Source: Schaalia sp. JY-X169
GTDB taxonomy: Bacteria; Actinomycetota; Actinomycetes; Actinomycetales; Actinomycetaceae
DNA: 64,000 nucleotides
Assembly (NCBI RefSeq): GCF_014069575.1
Contig: NZ_CP059675.1
Location: forward strand, 1,798,001-1,862,000
Direction: 5' to 3'
Shown here: positions 1 to 9,727 of the stretch, in pieces
How positions within the stretch are numbered: the stretch's first letter is position 1
How the letters are laid out: every line of letters begins with the position of its first letter
Position numbers and translations under genes: made by a program
The notes under the pieces: model-generated
The model's input: only the letters and a program-made list of their open reading frames with translations
The model's database searches: none
What the model was told of the DNA's origin: nothing

Positions 1-724
1 CGACCCGGTCGCCCGGGTGGATCGGCGCCACTCCGGCGGGAGTGCCGGTGAGGATGACGTCGCCCGGCAAAAGCGTGAACGTCTGGGACGCGGCAACCAC
101 CAGTTCCCGCACCCCAACAATCATCGACGAGGTCGAATCATCCTGACGCACCTGGCCGTCAACCGTGGTGGTGAGGCGCAGGTTGTCAACATCGAGGTCG
201 GGGTCAACAACCACCCACGGCCCCAGCGGGCAGGCAGTGTCAAACCCTTTCGCCCTCGTCCACTGGCCGTCCAGTTTCTGCTTGTCCCGCGCCGAAACGT
301 CATTGCCAATGGTGTAACCAAAAACGACGTCGTCAACCGCGTCAAGGGTGAGGTCCTTCGCGACGGTCTTGATGATGACGGCCAACTCGCCCTCGGGTTC
401 AACATGGTTTGACCACGAAGGCAGAACAATCGGGTCATCCGGGCCGATCACGGAGGTGTTCGGTTTGATGAAAAACACCGGTTCAGCGGGAATCTCAGAC
501 CCCATCTCAGCAACGTGAGCCGCGTAGTTGCGCCCAACTCCCACAACTTTCGAGCGGGGAATGACGGGTGACAACAACCGCACCTCATCCAGTTCGAAAA
601 CCTCACCACTTAGCTCAATCTTGGAGAACAGCGGGTCCCCCCGCAGCACAAAGATCCTTGTGGAATCATCTTTGAGGAAGCCATATTTGGGTGAGGAACC
701 ATCGGAGAATCGCACGATACGCAT
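1..724 (-). CDS. Fumarylacetoacetate hydrolase (FAH) family protein, C-terminus beyond window
   Basis: The gene reads leftward from an ATG at 724 and runs off the window edge, so about 241 residues are visible. The first ~55 residues form the small N-terminal domain usual in this family. GRNYAAH (about 64-70), VEPEGELAVI with the two metal-binding Glu (about 111 and 113), ND at about 141-142, KGFDTACPLGPW (about 159-170) and the late TGTPAGV are FAH-fold hallmarks. Family members hydrolyse or decarboxylate small acyl-pyruvates (acylpyruvase, 2-hydroxyhepta-2,4-dienedioate isomerase, oxaloacetate decarboxylase) with a divalent metal. The sequence does not settle which substrate applies, and no aromatic-degradation genes are nearby. 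Confidence 0.9.
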   Translation of the reverse strand, partial: MRIVRFSDGSSPKYGFLKDDSTRIFVLRGDPLFSKIELSGEVFELDEVRLLSPVIPRSKVVGVGRNYAAHVAEMGSEIPAEPVFFIKPNTSVIGPDDPIVLPSWSNHVEPEGELAVIIKTVAKDLTLDAVDDVVFGYTIGNDVSARDKQKLDGQWTRAKGFDTACPLGPWVVVDPDLDVDNLRLTTTVDGQVRQDDSTSSMIVGVRELVVAASQTFTLLPGDVILTGTPAGVAPIHPGDRV

Positions 725-833
725 GCAACGATCCTAGCTGCGCACCGCTGACCTGGCAGCTCCAAATCCGTTCCTTTCGCCCGCGGCGCACATCCGGCGC
801 GACTCACCAGAGCAGACGTGGGATGATCAACAG

Positions 834-3539
834 ATGGTGCCAGGATCGCTAAACAAAGTACTCGATGAACTCGACGACACGGAGCAGGCCGACAACATTG
901 ACGCCCTCTACGAAACCTTTGCGGATTGGGCTGAAGAGTCGGGTCGCCCCCTCTACCCCCACCAAGAGGATGCGCTCTTGGAGTTGCTGGACGGCAACCA
1001 CGTCATCGCCCAAACCCCCACGGGCAGTGGAAAGTCGCTGATTGCGCTGGCCGCCCACTTCATCTCCCTGGCGCGCGGGGGCCGCTCGTACTACACCGCC
1101 CCCCTGAAGGCGCTGGTGTCTGAAAAGTTCTTTGACCTTGTCGATGCTTTCGGCGCCGCCAACGTGGGGATGGTGACCGGCGATGTTGCCCTCAACCCGA
1201 AGGCACCCATCATCTGTTGCACCGCTGAAATCCTTGCCAACCAATCTTTGCGCGAGGGCGCAGACCTCGACACCGACATGGTGATCATGGATGAGTTCCA
1301 CTTCTACGGCGACCCGCAACGCGGCTGGGCATGGCAGGTGCCTCTGCTGGAACTGCCCAGCCCGCAGTTCGTCTTCCTCTCAGCCACCCTGGGCGACACC
1401 GCTGAAATCGCGGCGGAGCTCAAGGAACGCACCGGACGTGACACATCCCTGATCTCTGACGCCGTTCGCCCTGTTCCTCTGGAGTTTGAGTACCTTGTTG
1501 ACGACCTTGACCCCATCGTCCAACGCCTCATCAAAGAGGACCGCGCCCCCGTCTACATTGTCCACTTCACCCAAAATGATGCGGTGAAGACGGCCGTTAC
1601 CCTGGGAAAAACGCTCGACGTGCCCAAGGAGACGAGGGCGGAAATCCAGGACGCCCTGCGAGGTGTCGAACTGTCACGAGGTTTCGGCAAAACACTGCGG
1701 GAACTGCTCCTTAAGGGTGTCGCCGTCCACCACGCCGGCATGCTCCCCCGCTACCGCCGCCTAGTTGAACGCCTGGCCCAGCGCGGCCTCCTCCAGGTGA
1801 TTTGTGGGACCGACACCCTCGGCGTCGGCATCAACGTGCCGATCCGCACCGTCCTGTTCACGTCTCTAGTCAAGTACGACGGCTCCCGCACCCGCCACCT
1901 CTCGGCCCGCGAGTTCCACCAGATTGCCGGACGCGCTGGCCGCCCCGGGTTTGACACTATTGGTTACGTCAAGGCCATTGCAGCTCCGGCCGAGGTCGAA
2001 GCCCTGGCCCGACGCGCCCGCATGTCCGCGGCTCAGGAGGCCGGGGACCGCAAGAAGCAGAAGAAGATGGCGAAGAAGGGCGCCTCCCCTAAGAAGCAGG
2101 GGGAACTGTCCTGGACCAAAGCGACTTTCGAGCGCCTCACCGCTGCCCAACCCGAGATCCTCCGCCCTCGTTTTCACACCAGCCACGCAGCCTTCCTCAA
2201 CGTCTTGGAGGGTCCGGGTGACCCGGAGGAACGCATCCTTCGCTTGGCGCGTGAGGCCTCCGATTCCCAGCGCCTCCCCGCAGGCGAGGCCGAGTCGAAC
2301 CGTTTCCTTCGCGAGTTCGGCGACATTTACAAGTCGCTGCTCCAGGCCGGTTTGATCGAGCGCGTCCCCCTGAAGGAGCGGGCGGGCACGGCGATCCGGG
2401 TTGTTGGCGACCTCCCGGACGACTTCGCCCTCAACCAGCCGCTGGCCCCGTTTGCACTGGCGGCGCTAGATCTGCTTGATGAAGAATCGCCCTCATTCGC
2501 CATGGACGTCATTTCTGTCATTGAGGCCGTCATGGAGGATCCCCGGCAGATCCTCTACGCCCAACAACGCATGGCGAAGGACCGTGCTTTCCAGACCATG
2601 AAGGCCGAAGGGATGGAGTACGAGGAGCGGCGCGACGCTCTAGCGCTGATCTCCTGGCCCAAGCCCCTGGAAGAGCTGCTGGTCCCCATGTTCGCGACTT
2701 TCGCGCAGACCAACCCGTGGGTGAAGGGGTACGAACCGTCGCCGAAACGCGTGGTTCGGGAGATGGTCGAGGACGGGTTGACGTTCTCGCTACTGGTGCA
2801 ACGCTACGACCTCAACAATGCTGAGGGCGTGGTGCTGCGCTACCTGTCCGACGTCTACAAAGCCCTGCGCCAGGTGTTGCCCGCCCACTATCAGATCGAC
2901 GAGGTCGAGGCCGTCATCGAGTGGATGGGTGACATGCTCGGGTCAGTTGATACGTCGCTGCTTGCTGAATGGCAGCAGATGATGGAAGCCCGCGCCTCCG
3001 GCGGGGAACTTACGTCACTGACCCGCCAGGATGCCGAGGCCGAAGGTGCTGAACGTGCTTTTGGAGCCGACGAGGACGGACGGATCCTCTTTGGCTCCAA
3101 CCGTCACGCCCTGCGCGTTGCGGTCCGCAACGAGATGTTCAAGCGCGTCGAGCTTCTGTCTCGTGACAACTGCATGCGCCTTGCTGCGCTTGAACCAGAA
3201 GGGTCGCCGTGGGACCAGCAGCGCTGGGAGGCAGCACTGGACCCCTACTGGGATGAGTTTGAGTGGATGCGCATCGACCAGGTGGCGCGCGCCTCCGAGT
3301 TTTTCGACCTCACCGAAGCACCCGAGGGCGCCGAGGTCCTCGAAGCCTTCGGTGTCGACAACATCGAGGACGTGCCAGTGACATCTGCCGGAGATCGCAA
3401 CTGGTGGGTGTCCCGACAAATCATTGCTGATCCCGATGACACGGGGGCATGGCGACTGACCTGCGTGCTCGATGTCCCAGCAACTCTCGACTCTAACCAA
3501 GTGGTCCTGAGGACGGCCGCCTTCGGGGCCCTCAACTAG
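834..3539 (+). CDS. DEAD/DEAH-box RNA helicase with DUF3516-type C-terminal domain
   Basis: A superfamily-2 helicase of 901 residues. The Q-motif-like YPHQEDAL is at about 41-48, Walker A TPTGSGKS at 61-68, the DEFH box at 153-156, SAT at 183-185 and motif VI QIAGRAGRPGFD near 360. A Lys-rich linker (residues ~400-420) leads into a long C-terminal region typical of the actinobacterial DUF3516 helicases, related to Ski2-like enzymes. The family is expected to unwind structured RNA with ATP, but its physiological substrates are not well known. The ATG follows GATGAT (822-827) by exactly 6 nt and no Shine-Dalgarno sequence precedes it, so the mRNA is probably leaderless. Confidence 0.93.
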   Translation: MVPGSLNKVLDELDDTEQADNIDALYETFADWAEESGRPLYPHQEDALLELLDGNHVIAQTPTGSGKSLIALAAHFISLARGGRSYYTAPLKALVSEKFFDLVDAFGAANVGMVTGDVALNPKAPIICCTAEILANQSLREGADLDTDMVIMDEFHFYGDPQRGWAWQVPLLELPSPQFVFLSATLGDTAEIAAELKERTGRDTSLISDAVRPVPLEFEYLVDDLDPIVQRLIKEDRAPVYIVHFTQNDAVKTAVTLGKTLDVPKETRAEIQDALRGVELSRGFGKTLRELLLKGVAVHHAGMLPRYRRLVERLAQRGLLQVICGTDTLGVGINVPIRTVLFTSLVKYDGSRTRHLSAREFHQIAGRAGRPGFDTIGYVKAIAAPAEVEALARRARMSAAQEAGDRKKQKKMAKKGASPKKQGELSWTKATFERLTAAQPEILRPRFHTSHAAFLNVLEGPGDPEERILRLAREASDSQRLPAGEAESNRFLREFGDIYKSLLQAGLIERVPLKERAGTAIRVVGDLPDDFALNQPLAPFALAALDLLDEESPSFAMDVISVIEAVMEDPRQILYAQQRMAKDRAFQTMKAEGMEYEERRDALALISWPKPLEELLVPMFATFAQTNPWVKGYEPSPKRVVREMVEDGLTFSLLVQRYDLNNAEGVVLRYLSDVYKALRQVLPAHYQIDEVEAVIEWMGDMLGSVDTSLLAEWQQMMEARASGGELTSLTRQDAEAEGAERAFGADEDGRILFGSNRHALRVAVRNEMFKRVELLSRDNCMRLAALEPEGSPWDQQRWEAALDPYWDEFEWMRIDQVARASEFFDLTEAPEGAEVLEAFGVDNIEDVPVTSAGDRNWWVSRQIIADPDDTGAWRLTCVLDVPATLDSNQVVLRTAAFGALN

Positions 3540-3550
3540 GGGCCCCGGGC

Positions 3551-3940
3551 CTATCGGAGTGCGGGGAGGACATCGGTGTGTGAGAAGTCGTCCCCAACAA
3601 ACAAAAGTTCCTGCCCCGTGATCCACGCAAGCGCATATGAATAAGTGTCCCCCAAGTTGAGCCCTGCTCGATGCCCGCTTCCCCGCCCGTATTGCACGTA
3701 TGCGGATGATGCGATCTTCGCTTGAGCATGGTCAAAGGGCTCCACGGTAGCACCCAGATCGTCAAGGAGCCGCCTGGCAGCAATCGTGTGATCCCGCGAA
3801 CGACTTAGGACTGCGAACAGCTCTACGTACGTTGCAGCAGAGATCCTCAAGTCTGAGGTGCTTGCCAACGCTTCAGCGATTCGCTCAGATTCATCTTCAG
3901 AGCGAAGTACCGCGATGATGGCTGAGGTATCGATGATCAC
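3551..3940 (-). CDS. vapC: VapC-type PIN-domain ribonuclease toxin
   Basis: A complete PIN domain of 129 residues. The acidic metal-binding residues are Asp4 (MIIDTSA), Glu40 (ATYVEL), Asp98 (NLGDTYSYA) and Asp117/118 (VGDDF), a full catalytic set. VapC toxins cleave tRNA or rRNA and are held inactive by VapB. The ORF starts inside the last codons of the upstream antitoxin gene (4-nt ATGA overlap), as usual in vapBC operons. The target RNA cannot be predicted. Confidence 0.93.
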   Translation of the reverse strand: MIIDTSAIIAVLRSEDESERIAEALASTSDLRISAATYVELFAVLSRSRDHTIAARRLLDDLGATVEPFDHAQAKIASSAYVQYGRGSGHRAGLNLGDTYSYALAWITGQELLFVGDDFSHTDVLPALR

Positions 3941-4197
3941 ACTGGCAACCCTTCAGAATCGTAGAGGGCCTCTTGAGCCTCCTGAAGGGCATGAGCTTCC
4001 TCATCCGAGAATGCAGCTGCGAACCTTGCGAGCGCAGCTCTGACTTCAGCTCGACGGTCAAGATTGGGATCTGCGCCCAGCTCCCTGAGGCGTCGTTCCA
4101 CAGCGTCATCGACCGCAGCAGTTTGGCTTGCCCCTGTGAGTTCAGCGAGGCGGCGAACCTTCGCATGCGTCTCCTGATTCTTGATGTTCAGACTCAT
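3937..4197 (-). CDS. vapB: VapB-type antitoxin (Rv0623/PSK family)
   Basis: The partner of the adjacent vapC. MSLNIKN at the N-terminus followed by a short helix-rich DNA-binding segment is characteristic of this VapB family, and the acidic C-terminus (SDEEAHALQEAQEAL) would wrap the PIN toxin. An in-frame ATG exists at 4203, but TAGAAT at 4209-4204 is a good -10 hexamer only 3 nt from it. The ATG at 4197 is exactly 6 nt downstream of the hexamer, so a leaderless start at 4197 (86 residues) is preferred. Antitoxins of this type usually autorepress, although no clear palindrome is visible here. Confidence 0.88.
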   Translation of the reverse strand: MSLNIKNQETHAKVRRLAELTGASQTAAVDDAVERRLRELGADPNLDRRAEVRAALARFAAAFSDEEAHALQEAQEALYDSEGLPV

Positions 4198-4203
4198 GAA
4201 CAT

Positions 4204-4209
4204 ATTCTA
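4204..4209 (-). promoter_or_regulatory. -10 hexamer of the vapBC promoter (leaderless)
   Basis: TAGAAT on the minus strand matches TATAAT at 5 of 6 positions. Its spacing places transcription start on the A of the ATG at 4197. No convincing -35 element is present. Confidence 0.55.
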
Positions 4210-4243
4210 CCCTCCACAAGAACACCTTTCTACCATTCCTGCA

Positions 4244-5308
4244 TCAGGGCACCCGGTGCACCCACTCTTCAGTCGCAAACTTGGTGCGTACCCGCTCTTC
4301 CGCCTTCTCTAGGTCTGCCTCAGTGATCCGCCCCGGCACCGCCCCGTAGGTTTTAGCGAACTCATCGATGAAAACCTCAATGATCTCCCCGCGCGGCAAC
4401 CCGGTCTGGCTGGCCATGGGGTCGACCCGCTTGATCGCGGACCGCAACCCCTTATCCCGCACCTTCTCTTTACCGATCCGCAGGCATTCCAGCATCTTCA
4501 CAGCATCTATGTCGTAGGCCATAGTGACGTGGTGCAGCATGTATCCGTTGGCATACCGCTTCTGCGCTGCCCCACCGATCTTCCCGTAGGCGGACGCGAT
4601 GTCGTTGAGCGGCACGTAGTACGCTTCCACCCCCACCCGCTCCAGAGCCTTCAACACCCACTGGTCCAAGAACTTGTAGGAATCCTCAAATGACATTCCG
4701 TCCACCAGGGACGTGGGAATCACCAGTGAGTAGGTGATGCAGTTCCCCGGCTCCATGAACATGGCACCGCCCCCCGACACCCGCCGCGACACGGTGATGC
4801 CGTGCTTGGCGACACCCTGTGGGTCAATCTCATTCTCATAGCTCTGGAATGAGCCAATGACGATCTGCGGCGCATCCCATTCCCAAATCCGCATGAATGG
4901 TTTCCGCCTTCCAGCGGCCACATCTTCCACCAGCGTCTCATCCATCGCAACATTTACAACAGGGTTCACAGATGGCCCGTGAATCACCTCAAAGTCCAGG
5001 TCATCCCAGTCCACGGCTGCCCCCAGCGCACGCCTAATCGCAACCCCGATGCCATGCGGGCTGACCCCGAACAAGACGTCGTCTGGCCGCAACTGCGCTT
5101 CAATGCGCGCGGCGATACTGCTTGCCGAAGACGAAGTCGGCACACCTTCAACCACGTCCTGGAGGCGAAAGATGACGTCTTCAGGTTCAGCAAAGAAGTC
5201 ACCCGAGATCTTCACATCCACCGCGCGCTTCACACCATCATCATCAACCCCCTCTTCAAGGTCGACGACTACCAGCTTCCCACCGGGCTCTTTGTATTCT
5301 CCGTGCAT
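4244..5308 (-). CDS. Lipoate-protein ligase A family protein with N-terminal accessory (LplB-like) domain
   Basis: Residues ~1-100 (GEYKEPGGKLVVVD, KISGDFFAEPED) match the small accessory domain that is C-terminal in E. coli LplA or separate (LplB) in archaea. Residues ~115-350 are the catalytic BPL/LplA domain: RRVSGGGAMF at 175-184, and the adenylate-binding lysine probably Lys243 in GKIGGAAQ. The enzyme would activate lipoate (or octanoate) with ATP and attach it to E2 or GcvH lysines in the cytosol. The domain order is reversed relative to E. coli LplA. No lipoylated enzyme gene is in the window. It is transcribed toward vapBC from a separate upstream region. Confidence 0.85.
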   Translation of the reverse strand: MHGEYKEPGGKLVVVDLEEGVDDDGVKRAVDVKISGDFFAEPEDVIFRLQDVVEGVPTSSSASSIAARIEAQLRPDDVLFGVSPHGIGVAIRRALGAAVDWDDLDFEVIHGPSVNPVVNVAMDETLVEDVAAGRRKPFMRIWEWDAPQIVIGSFQSYENEIDPQGVAKHGITVSRRVSGGGAMFMEPGNCITYSLVIPTSLVDGMSFEDSYKFLDQWVLKALERVGVEAYYVPLNDIASAYGKIGGAAQKRYANGYMLHHVTMAYDIDAVKMLECLRIGKEKVRDKGLRSAIKRVDPMASQTGLPRGEIIEVFIDEFAKTYGAVPGRITEADLEKAEERVRTKFATEEWVHRVP

Positions 5309-5480
5309 GCCCCCAGTCTAAAAGGGGGTTCCGACATCTCGCGCTCCTAAAGAGTTGGCCGCGTGATGAACGGATCAGTTTCTCTTCACCCAGGCCGCCT
5401 AAGCTGGTGCAACACCAGTTGCGGTCAACAGCGTTGGATAAGAGGAACAGGTAGGCCGCTCGGACTCCCAGGAGGAACTC

Positions 5481-7358
5481 ATGCCACGGCCTCTCCGTTC
5501 TGCAACTTCCACAGCCGGCCGCAACATGGCTGGCGCTCGCGCCCTGTGGCGTGCAACGGGTATGGGTGATGATGACTTTGGTAAGCCGATCATCGCTGTC
5601 GTCAACTCCTTCACCGAGTTCGTTCCAGGTCACGTTCACCTGCGCAACATGGGCAAACTTGTTGCGGATTCGATTGTCGAGGCCGGGGGCGTTGCCAAAG
5701 AGTTCAACACGATTGCTGTTGATGACGGTATCGCTATGGGTCATGAGGGGATGCTTTATTCCCTCCCTTCCCGCGAACTAATTGCCGACTCTGTGGAGTA
5801 CATGGTGCAGGCTCATTGCGCGGACGCCATGGTGTGTATTTCCAACTGTGACAAGATCACCCCGGGGATGCTGCTTGCAGCCATGCGCCTCAACATTCCC
5901 GTGGTCTTTGTTTCGGGCGGCCCCATGGAGGCGGGCAAGAATATCCCCGCCGATTCCATCATCGGCGATTCCACCATGGGTCACGGCAACCTCATCACCG
6001 TCATGAACGCGACTGCCGACGACTCGATCAGTGACGACGAACTACTGCGCCTAGAGAAGCTGGCCTGCCCGACCTGCGGGTCCTGCTCCGGCATGTTCAC
6101 CGCTAACTCGATGAACTGCCTTACCGAAGCCTTGGGCCTGTCCCTACCCGGTAACGGTTCGACTCTTGCCACCCACGTTGCACGCAAAGCCCTGTTTGAA
6201 GAGGCCGGGCAAATCATCGTCAACCTGTGCCAGCGCTACTACAACGAGGACGATGACTCCGTTCTGCCCCGCAACATCGCCACAAAGGAGGCCTTCGAGA
6301 ACGCGATGGCCCTGGACATGGCGATGGGTGGCTCCACCAACACCGTCCTTCACATCCTGGCGGTGGCGCGCGAGGGCGGGATCGACTTCGACCTCGCTGA
6401 CATCGGCCGCATCGGTGCCAAGGTCCCAACCCTGTCGAAGGTGGCGCCGAACCACAACGACTACCACATGGAGGACGTGCACCGCGCCGGTGGCATTCCA
6501 GCCCTCCTCGGGGAACTTGACCGTGGCGGTATGTTGAACCACGACGTCCATTCCATACATTCGCCCGACCTTGAGTCTTGGCTGGAAGCCTGGGATATTC
6601 GCGGTGGGAAGACCAGCCAGAAGGCCATCGACCTTTTCAGCGCCGCACCCGGCAACAAGCGCACGACCGAGGCGTTCTCAACCAACAACCGCTGGGCCGA
6701 ACTTGATCGGGATGCCGCGGGTGGGTGTATTCACGACGTTGAGAACGCATACGTCAAGTCGGGCGGTCTCACCGTCCTTTACGGCAACCTCGCTCCCGAG
6801 GGCGCGATCGTGAAGTCAGCCGGCATTGACCCCTCACTGTTCCGGTTCGAAGGAAACGCCCTCGTCGTTGAATCTCAGGACGAAGCAATTGAAAAGATCC
6901 TCGACAAGACAGTCAAGGAAGGCGATGTCGTGGTGATCCGCTACGAGGGCCCTTCGGGTGGTCCCGGCATGCAGGAAATGCTCTACCCCACCTCGTTCAT
7001 CAAGGGTCGCGGTTTGGGCACCAAGTGCGCCCTCATCACAGACGGACGTTTCTCCGGCGGCACTTCCGGAATCTCAGTTGGCCACGTCTCGCCCGAGGCC
7101 GCGGCGGGCGGCCTCATCGGCCTCGTCGAAACCGGGGACCGCATCCTCATTGATGTCAATGAGGCGAAGCTGGAGTTGCTTGTTGACCCGGCCGAACTGG
7201 AAGAACGGCGCATCCACCAGGAAGAGAGGGAACACCCCTGGACACCCGAGGACCGCGAACGTCACATCTCCCCGGCCCTGAAGCTGTACGGCATGACAGC
7301 GCTGTCAGCATCTCAGGGCGCCGCGCGTGATGTCTCACTAGTTGCGCGAATCCACTGA
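5481..7358 (+). CDS. ilvD: Dihydroxy-acid dehydratase
   Basis: This enzyme dehydrates 2,3-dihydroxy-isovalerate and -3-methylvalerate to the 2-keto acids that IlvE aminates. The length of 625 residues is that of the long bacterial type. [10 protein letters not shown] (121-130) and [19 protein letters not shown] (from 196) carry the Cys residues of the Fe-S cluster and the Mg site. GDSTMGHG and GRFSGGTSG are also present. AGGAGG at 5470-5475 fixes the ATG at 5481. It stands apart from the ilvBNC-leuB operon 13 kb away, so it needs its own promoter. A small hairpin CTGGTG-CAA-CACCAG lies in its upstream region. Confidence 0.97.
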   Translation: MPRPLRSATSTAGRNMAGARALWRATGMGDDDFGKPIIAVVNSFTEFVPGHVHLRNMGKLVADSIVEAGGVAKEFNTIAVDDGIAMGHEGMLYSLPSRELIADSVEYMVQAHCADAMVCISNCDKITPGMLLAAMRLNIPVVFVSGGPMEAGKNIPADSIIGDSTMGHGNLITVMNATADDSISDDELLRLEKLACPTCGSCSGMFTANSMNCLTEALGLSLPGNGSTLATHVARKALFEEAGQIIVNLCQRYYNEDDDSVLPRNIATKEAFENAMALDMAMGGSTNTVLHILAVAREGGIDFDLADIGRIGAKVPTLSKVAPNHNDYHMEDVHRAGGIPALLGELDRGGMLNHDVHSIHSPDLESWLEAWDIRGGKTSQKAIDLFSAAPGNKRTTEAFSTNNRWAELDRDAAGGCIHDVENAYVKSGGLTVLYGNLAPEGAIVKSAGIDPSLFRFEGNALVVESQDEAIEKILDKTVKEGDVVVIRYEGPSGGPGMQEMLYPTSFIKGRGLGTKCALITDGRFSGGTSGISVGHVSPEAAAGGLIGLVETGDRILIDVNEAKLELLVDPAELEERRIHQEEREHPWTPEDRERHISPALKLYGMTALSASQGAARDVSLVARIH

Positions 7359-7447
7359 CAGCTCCCCACAGTGCGTTGGTAGAGTCCTAGAGGGCGTGAA
7401 TAACACCCTGGTTAAACCTGTCCGATTAGCATTGCAGGAAGCGAAAC

Positions 7448-8485
7448 ATGAGCCAGCAAACCCCGAGGATCCGGACGCGCAAACCCGCCCCCACCGCCAG
7501 AACAAAAATGACCACGGGCGGCAAAATCGGGTTGACCCTCCTTGCTGTTCTGGTCGCAGCGGCTGTGGCTGTGGCCGCAGTACTCGGCTGGTTCGTGACT
7601 CGCGTTTCGACCTCTTACGAAGGAAATACTGAGACACTGACGGAGGCCTTCCCCGAGGAAGAAACCCGTCCCGCAGAGCGCCAGGACAACGCTCAGAACA
7701 TCCTGCTTCTCGGGTCAGATACACGAGGCGCTATCGACGAGGGCACGTTGGACGGACCACAGGATAGCCGCTCTGACACCATGATGGTCATGCACCTGCC
7801 CGCGGATCGTGACGGCATCTACTTCACATCCATCATGCGCGACTCTTGGGTTGATATCCCAGGGTTTGGGGAGGCAAAGATCAACGCAGCCATGGCATAC
7901 GGGGGCCTTCCTCTTACCGTTCAGGTCGTTGAAGGTCTGATTGGTACGCGTATCGATGAGGTCGTTGTCATTGATTTTGAGGGTTTCAAGGATCTCACCA
8001 ACGCCCTCGGCGGCGTTACTGTAACGAACACGGTTGCTTTCGAAGCAAACGGTCACAACTTCCCAGCAGGCGACATCAAACTGAACGGCGAAGAGGCTCT
8101 TGACTTCGTTCGCGCGCGCAAGAACTTCGCCGACGGGGACTACCAGCGTGTTCGCAACCAGCAGGCCTACATGAAGGCTGTCGTCAAGCAGATGATCTCG
8201 AGCGAGACTCTCACGAACCCAACCCGTCTGATCGCAATGGTTGACGCGATTTCCCCCTACCTGGCTGTTACCGAGGGCGTCACAACCGAGTACATTGTGC
8301 AGACGGCCGCCAGCCTGCGGAACGTGCGCACGTCCGACCTCTACTTCATGACTGCACCGACCACCGGGGTTGGCACCTCGGCCGACGGTCAGTCCATCAT
8401 TCTGCTGGACCCGGAGGGCATGGCACAGTTGCGTGAGGCATTTGAGACGGATACTCTCGCCGAGTACTACGCAGCCCACAATTAG
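7448..8485 (+). CDS. LytR-CpsA-Psr (LCP) family cell-wall ligase
   Basis: A cytoplasmic basic N-terminus and one membrane helix (residues ~26-50) lead to an extracytoplasmic LCP domain. NILLLGSDTRG, SDTMMVMHL, SIMRDSWVDIPG, KINAAMAYGG and the Arg-rich DFVRARKNFADGDYQRVRNQQ are the pyrophosphate-binding signatures. LCP proteins transfer undecaprenyl-pyrophosphate-linked polymers to peptidoglycan. An in-frame stop separates it from manA, 34 bp downstream, and both may be co-transcribed. The attached polymer is unknown. The rhamnose (rfb) and glycosyltransferase genes elsewhere in the window are possible contributors. Confidence 0.93.
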   Translation: MSQQTPRIRTRKPAPTARTKMTTGGKIGLTLLAVLVAAAVAVAAVLGWFVTRVSTSYEGNTETLTEAFPEEETRPAERQDNAQNILLLGSDTRGAIDEGTLDGPQDSRSDTMMVMHLPADRDGIYFTSIMRDSWVDIPGFGEAKINAAMAYGGLPLTVQVVEGLIGTRIDEVVVIDFEGFKDLTNALGGVTVTNTVAFEANGHNFPAGDIKLNGEEALDFVRARKNFADGDYQRVRNQQAYMKAVVKQMISSETLTNPTRLIAMVDAISPYLAVTEGVTTEYIVQTAASLRNVRTSDLYFMTAPTTGVGTSADGQSIILLDPEGMAQLREAFETDTLAEYYAAHN

Positions 8486-8519
8486 AGCGGCCCCACCCAA
8501 AACAACCTACAGGGAACCA

Positions 8520-9719
8520 GTGGACAGACTGAGCGGTGTCACCAAGAACCACGACTGGGGTTCACCAAGCCTGATTCCCAGTTTTTTGGGGAAGGACGAG
8601 GACGGTCTACCCTGGGCGGAACAGTGGTTTGGCGCGCACCAGTTGGGCCCGGGATTACTTGATTCCGGCACCGACCTGCGCTCTGCCATAGACAGTGACC
8701 CAACGGCTTTCCTTGGGCCCTCCACCCAGTACATGTTTGGCGATCAGCTCCCCTACCTGGTGAAACTGATAGCTCCGGCCCGAGCTCTTTCTCTGCAGGT
8801 TCATCCCGGACGTAGCCTGGCAGTGCAGGGCTTTGAACAGGACAACGCTGCAGGTATCCCCATTGGGGCGACGAGCAGGGTTTTCCAGGACACCACTCAC
8901 AAGCCTGAAATGATTTACGCGCTCACTGATTTTGTTGCGCTGGTGGGATTTTGTGTGCGACGCCAAGCCCGGGCCCGCCTTGAGGGGTTGGACTGCCACT
9001 TGGCGTCCAGGCTTTCCCGTCGCCTGCGCCTGGCAGCGGGCCGGGGTGTCAAACCTGTTGTGTCGTGGATTCTAGATTCTGAGGATGGCCCCACCCCCAC
9101 CCAGGTGAAGGATTTTGCGGCAGCATGCTCTGAACGTCTTCGTGACGGCAGTTCCCCTGAACCAGAGATTGATTCGATCATCGCAAGACTGCAGGTTGAC
9201 TTCCCCGGCGAACCGGGGATCGTCATGTGCTTCCTGATGAACTACCTGCATTTGCTTCCTGGTACAGCAGCCTTTGTCCCAACGGGCACCGTGCATTCCT
9301 ACCAGAGTGGGCTGGGTTTGGAGGTGATGGCAAACTCTGACAATGTCATCCGTGCGGGCCTCACCTCAAAACACATTGACCCCCAACTGTTTTTGGACAG
9401 CGCAAACTTTGATGGTATCCCGCCGACCCGTATTGCCCCGGAGCACCCTATTCCGGGCATTGACCTCTTCCGCTCCCCCGTTGAAGACTTTGAACTAACT
9501 GTCGCTTCCCCAAACGCCGGCAACCCGAACCTTCCGAACCCCCTGCGCCTTCCCGGCACAGGCCCCCGCATCCTGGTTGGCCTTAATCGCCAAGTGGGCA
9601 TCGAAACCCTGGCTGGCACCACCACCATTTCCCGCGGCCAAGCCCTGTTCATCTCCGACTTCGATGGCCCGATCCTTCTCTCTGGAGTGGGCAAAGTGGC
9701 ACAGGTGTCGGTCCCGTAA
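8520..9719 (+). CDS. manA: Mannose-6-phosphate isomerase, class I
   Basis: This enzyme interconverts fructose-6-phosphate and mannose-6-phosphate, feeding GDP-mannose and cell-surface glycans. Zinc ligands are visible as Gln93 and His95 (LSLQVHP), Glu130 (HKPEM) and the His of GTVHSYQSG. KNHDWGS and ANSDNVIRAGLTSKHID are further family motifs. The open frame extends upstream into the LCP gene to 8370. The GTG at 8520, preceded by a weak AGGGA, gives the family-typical 399 residues and begins at the conserved LSGVTKNHDWG, so it is preferred. Confidence 0.93.
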   Translation: MDRLSGVTKNHDWGSPSLIPSFLGKDEDGLPWAEQWFGAHQLGPGLLDSGTDLRSAIDSDPTAFLGPSTQYMFGDQLPYLVKLIAPARALSLQVHPGRSLAVQGFEQDNAAGIPIGATSRVFQDTTHKPEMIYALTDFVALVGFCVRRQARARLEGLDCHLASRLSRRLRLAAGRGVKPVVSWILDSEDGPTPTQVKDFAAACSERLRDGSSPEPEIDSIIARLQVDFPGEPGIVMCFLMNYLHLLPGTAAFVPTGTVHSYQSGLGLEVMANSDNVIRAGLTSKHIDPQLFLDSANFDGIPPTRIAPEHPIPGIDLFRSPVEDFELTVASPNAGNPNLPNPLRLPGTGPRILVGLNRQVGIETLAGTTTISRGQALFISDFDGPILLSGVGKVAQVSVP

Positions 9720-9727
9720 ACCGGACG

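Noticed and set aside
121-438. 105-codon minus-strand ORF (and a 131-codon plus-strand ORF) at the left edge
   Set aside because: Both are out of frame with the FAH-family gene that occupies 1-724 on the minus strand, whose translation shows clear family motifs. They are composition-driven shadows.
8370-8519. Upstream extension of manA into the LCP gene
   Set aside because: The extra 50 codons overlap a conserved part of the LCP coding sequence in another frame, and ManA homology begins only at the GTG at 8520.
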